Below are positions 61,179-64,000 of a stretch of DNA of 64,000 nt, one piece after another. Under the pieces are notes generated by a model. The model had not been told where the DNA came from. It did no database searches and worked only from the letters and a program-made list of their open reading frames with translations. The first letter of the stretch is position 1. Every line of letters starts with the position of its first letter. The position numbers and the translations under genes are program-made. The stretch spans positions 1-64,000 of the forward strand of contig DASXNV010000023.1 of assembly GCA_036494815.1 (NCBI GenBank), read 5' to 3'. This DNA is from Poindextera sp036494815 (GTDB lineage Bacteria; Pseudomonadota; Alphaproteobacteria; Caulobacterales; Caulobacteraceae).

Positions 61179-62609
61179 ATGCTGCGCACCCTCTTCATGC
61201 AGGCCCCCTCCTTCGAAGGCTTCGACGGCGGCGCAGGGTCCAGGTATCAAGCCAAGCGGGAGATCAAGTCCTTCTGGTATCCGACCTGGCTGGCCCAGCC
61301 GGCGGCCCTAGTGGAAAACTCCAAGCTGGTGGATGCGCCGCCGCACAACCAGACCCTGGCCGACGTTCTGCCCATGGCCAAAGAGCACGACCTGGTGGTG
61401 CTGCACACCTCCGTCCCCTCCTTCGCCTCCGATGTGAAGACCATCGAGGCCATGAAGGCGGTCAATCCGAACCTGAAGGCCGGCCTGATCGGGGCCAAGG
61501 TCGCCGTCGACGCAGACGGCAGCATGATCAAGGCCCCGGCGGTGGATTTCGTCGCCCGCAACGAGTTCGATTTCACCATCAAGGAAGTGGCCGACGACGT
61601 CGCGTGGTCTGACATCAAGGGCCTCAGCTATCGCAACAGCCAAGGCGTCATCGTCCACAACGAGGATCGAGCGATCCTGGAAAACATGGACAGCCTGCCC
61701 TGGGTCACGCCGGTCTATAAGCGCGACCTGAAGATGGAGAACTACTTCATCGGCTATCTGAAGCACCCCTACATCTCGATCTACACCGGTCGCGGCTGCA
61801 AATCGCACTGCACCTTCTGCCTGTGGCCCCAAACCGTCGGCGGCCACCGCTACCGCACCCGCAGCGTCGAGCACGTGATCGAAGAGATCAAATGGGCGAT
61901 GAAGGCCTTCCCGCAGACCAAGGAATTCTTCTTCGACGACGACACCTTCACCGACAACCTGCCCCGCGCCGAGGCCATCGCCAAGGAACTGGGCAAGCTG
62001 GGCGTGACCTGGTCGTGCAACGCCAAGGCCAATGTGCCCCGTGAAACCCTGAAGGTGCTCAAGGACGGTGGCCTGCGCCTGCTGCTGGTGGGCTACGAGT
62101 CCGGCAACCAGCAGATCCTGTACAACATCAAGAAGGGCATGCGCATCGAGGTGGCCGAGAAGTTCACCAAGGATTGCCATGAACTGGGCATCGCCATCCA
62201 CGGCACGTTCATCCTCGGCCTGCCGGGCGAGACCAAGGAGACCATCCAGGAGACGGTGAAGTGGGCGGCCAAGATCAACCCGCACACCATCCAGGTGTCG
62301 CTGGCGGCGCCCTACCCCGGCACCTTCCTCTATGACCAGGCCCTGCAGAACGGCTGGCTGGACGCGGAGAACGCCGAACTGGTGGATGATCACGGCATCC
62401 AGATCGCGCCGCTGCACTATCCGCACCTGAGCCACGACGAGATTTTCAACTCGGTGGAGACCTTCTACAAAGCCTTCTACTTCCGCGCCGGCAAGATCGC
62501 CTCGATCGTGGGCGAGATGGTGCGCAGCCCGGACATGATGAAGCGCCGCCTGCGCGAGGGCGTGGAATTCCGTGAGTTCCTGCGCGAACGCAAGAACGCG
62601 GTGGCGTAA
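61179..62609 (+). CDS. hpnJ: HpnJ, radical SAM cyclitol-ether-forming enzyme
   Basis: This 476-residue enzyme is of the B12-binding-domain radical SAM class. The cluster motif is GRGCKSHCTFCLW (C207, C211, C214), preceded by a cobalamin-type domain (about 20-140). EFFFDDDTFTDNLPRAEAIA and GTFILGLPGETKETI are family features. HpnJ converts glucosaminyl-BHT into the cyclitol ether form. GAGGA sits 8 bases before the ATG at 61179. Confidence 0.92.
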   Translation: MLRTLFMQAPSFEGFDGGAGSRYQAKREIKSFWYPTWLAQPAALVENSKLVDAPPHNQTLADVLPMAKEHDLVVLHTSVPSFASDVKTIEAMKAVNPNLKAGLIGAKVAVDADGSMIKAPAVDFVARNEFDFTIKEVADDVAWSDIKGLSYRNSQGVIVHNEDRAILENMDSLPWVTPVYKRDLKMENYFIGYLKHPYISIYTGRGCKSHCTFCLWPQTVGGHRYRTRSVEHVIEEIKWAMKAFPQTKEFFFDDDTFTDNLPRAEAIAKELGKLGVTWSCNAKANVPRETLKVLKDGGLRLLLVGYESGNQQILYNIKKGMRIEVAEKFTKDCHELGIAIHGTFILGLPGETKETIQETVKWAAKINPHTIQVSLAAPYPGTFLYDQALQNGWLDAENAELVDDHGIQIAPLHYPHLSHDEIFNSVETFYKAFYFRAGKIASIVGEMVRSPDMMKRRLREGVEFREFLRERKNAVA

Positions 62610-62649
62610 GGACGCACCCCCTCTCCCCGACGGAGACGGGTCGAACGCC

Positions 62650-63495
62650 ATGAAGTCCCTCGTCATCACCGCGGACGATTTTGGGGCTTCCCGCCAGGTC
62701 AATGAAGCGGTCGAGCAGGCCCATAGTCAGGGCGTGCTCACCGCCGCTAGCCTGATGGTCGCCGCCCCGGGCGCCGCCGATGCGGTGGAGCGTGCGCGCC
62801 GCCTGCCGGGTCTTGGCGTCGGCCTGCATGTGGTGCTGGTGGATGGCCGCCCGGCGCTGCCCACGGCCCAGGTTCCCGATCTGGTGGGCGCTGACGGTCA
62901 GTTCCGCACCGACATGGTCCGCGCCGGTCTGACCCTGTTCTTCAACCTCGCCGCCCAACGGCAGCTCGAGGCGGAGATCACCGCCCAGTTCGAAGCCTTC
63001 GCCGCCACGGGCCTGCCCCTGGACCACGTCAACGCCCACAAGCACTTTCACCTGCACCCGACCATAGCCGGCCTGATCCTGAAGATCGGCAAGCGCTTCG
63101 GCATGCGCGCCGCACGGCTGCCCATGGAGCCGCGCGACGTATTGGCCCAGGTCGAGCCGGACGCCTATGCGGCCGAACCGGTGGTGGACCTGTGGGCGGC
63201 CCTGGCGCGCCGCCGCTTTCGCCGCGCCGGCCTGGTCGTGCCCGATCAGGTGTTCGGCCTGCGCTGGTCCGGCGCGCTGAGCGCCGAGCGCCTGGCGGGG
63301 ATCATCGCCCATCTTCCGCCAGGCCTAAGCGAGATCTACCTGCATCCCGCGACGGGCGCCTATCCCGGCTGCGCGCCAGACTATCGGTATGCGGAGGAGC
63401 TGGCGGCGCTGATCTCCCCGGCGGCGATCGAGGCGGCGGCCGAGCCGGATTTGCGGCGCGGCCGCTTCCTGGACTTCGCGAGCGCCTGTCCATGA
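62650..63495 (+). CDS. hpnK: HpnK, hopanoid N-deacetylase (YdjC/ChbG family)
   Basis: This 281-residue deacetylase-like protein removes the acetyl group of the HpnI product. The metal-binding start is LVITADDFGASRQVNEAV, followed by GVGLHVVLVDGRPA, DHVNAHKHFHLHP with the conserved histidines, and a late SEIYLHPATGAYP. The ATG at 62650 fits best (ACGCC ATG AAG). The gap to hpnJ (40 bases) carries the CCCCCTCTCCCC string discussed with the hpnG element. ATGA overlap with hpnL. Confidence 0.88.
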   Translation: MKSLVITADDFGASRQVNEAVEQAHSQGVLTAASLMVAAPGAADAVERARRLPGLGVGLHVVLVDGRPALPTAQVPDLVGADGQFRTDMVRAGLTLFFNLAAQRQLEAEITAQFEAFAATGLPLDHVNAHKHFHLHPTIAGLILKIGKRFGMRAARLPMEPRDVLAQVEPDAYAAEPVVDLWAALARRRFRRAGLVVPDQVFGLRWSGALSAERLAGIIAHLPPGLSEIYLHPATGAYPGCAPDYRYAEELAALISPAAIEAAAEPDLRRGRFLDFASACP

Positions 63496-64000
63496 AGATT
63501 GGCGTCATTCTCACCGCTATCGTGGGCCTGGCCCTAGCCACCGCGGTCATCGGCTATTTCGGCTTCGGCGCGGTCCTGAAAGCCCTGGAGGCCATAGGTT
63601 GGCACAGCTTCGCGGTCCTGTGCGCCTATAGCCTGCTGCCGATCCTGATCCTGGGCTCGGCCTGGTTCGTGCTGGCCGATCAGCCGCCGGCCCGGTTCGG
63701 GGTGTTCGTCTGGGCCCGGATGGTGCGCGACGCCGCAGCTGAGCACCTGCCCTTCTCGCAGTTCGGCGGTTTCGTCATCGGCGCGCGGGCGGCGATCCTG
63801 CATGGGGTCACCGCCACCCAGGCCTTCTCGACCACGGTGGTGGACGCCACCGCCGAACTGATCGCCCAGATCGTCTTCATCGGCCTCGGCGTCGGTGTCC
63901 TGGCCTTCAGGCTGGGCGCCCGGTCCACCCACGATCGCCTGTTGTGGATTGGCCTGATCAGCGTCGGCCTGTGCGCCGTGGGCGCAGGCGCCTTTATCCT
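63492..64000 (+). CDS. hpnL: HpnL, hopanoid-associated membrane protein (truncated by window end)
   Basis: The first 169 residues of a polytopic membrane protein are visible. They include helices around 4-24, 38-58 and two more after residue 120, and the HpnL-typical RDAAAEHLPFSQFGGFVIGARAAILHG. It belongs to the lysylphosphatidylglycerol-synthase-TM-like family and is thought to act in hopanoid transport or late maturation. The gene runs off the right edge at 64000. Confidence 0.85.
   Translation, partial: MKIGVILTAIVGLALATAVIGYFGFGAVLKALEAIGWHSFAVLCAYSLLPILILGSAWFVLADQPPARFGVFVWARMVRDAAAEHLPFSQFGGFVIGARAAILHGVTATQAFSTTVVDATAELIAQIVFIGLGVGVLAFRLGARSTHDRLLWIGLISVGLCAVGAGAFI

Noticed and set aside
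61308..62702. 464-residue minus-strand frame opposite hpnJ
   Set aside because: Antisense shadow of hpnJ with biased composition; the radical SAM motif is on the plus strand.

Overview
The window is GC-rich, densely coded DNA from an alphaproteobacterium. It fits best with Caulobacterales (Phenylobacterium- or Caulobacter-like). The grounds are a complete proteobacterial-type hopanoid locus, two DUF2336 genes, a consensus CtrA box (TTAA-N7-TTAA) before a lytic transglycosylase gene, and frequent GTG/TTG starts. The genus assignment is inference. No tRNA, rRNA, CRISPR, insertion sequence or phage gene was seen.

Layout. 0.35-3.7 kb: an MFS transporter, a Pth2-type peptidyl-tRNA hydrolase and three small proteins. 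3.8-11.3 kb: a tightly overlapping five-gene operon (APH-like phosphotransferase, GlpD, an alkylglycerone-phosphate-synthase-like FAD enzyme, an FGGY kinase, an alkyl sulfatase), which looks like a glycerol/alkyl-lipid catabolic unit. 11.5-13.5 kb: a DUF3147 protein, MobA, a lipoprotein and ArfB. 13.5-22.5 kb: a MacB-type ABC export operon (adaptor, ATPase, two duplicated 0.8-kb-residue permeases) divergent from its probable two-component regulator pair. 22.6-32.9 kb: a lipo-cytochrome c, a class II aldolase, two DUF2336 proteins around NAD kinase, a phosphotransfer (Hpt) protein and a Nudix hydrolase. These are followed by a sensor-kinase-like protein that has lost both phosphorylation residues, a CoA transferase and a lytic transglycosylase. 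33-42.6 kb: a TonB-like protein and a surface-polysaccharide/lipid neighbourhood (GT4 glycosyltransferase, alginate-lyase-like protein, GMC oxidoreductase, O-antigen-ligase-like protein, sterol-desaturase-like hydroxylase, FkbM methyltransferase). 42.6-46.9 kb: a LysR regulator divergent from a YeiH transporter, and a malic enzyme fused to a phosphotransacetylase-like domain.

47.1-64 kb is the hopanoid locus. hpnA-hpnB-hpnC-hpnD-hpnE-shc-hpnG run on the plus strand. A phosphodiesterase, hpnH and ispH run on the minus strand. A prenyl synthase, hpnI, hpnJ, hpnK and the truncated hpnL run on the plus strand. Together they cover isoprenoid supply (IspH, prenyl synthase), squalene formation (HpnC/D/E), cyclisation (Shc), side-chain addition and trimming (HpnH, HpnG), and head-group glycosylation and cyclitol ether formation (HpnI, HpnK, HpnJ).

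The most unusual observations are the kinase/receiver protein lacking both phospho-acceptors (28.9-30.8 kb), a palindromic repeat that appears to be inserted in frame inside hpnG, a second palindromic repeat between hpnD and hpnE, a secreted phosphodiesterase embedded in the hopanoid locus, and the glpD/AGPS-like/kinase/alkyl-sulfatase operon.
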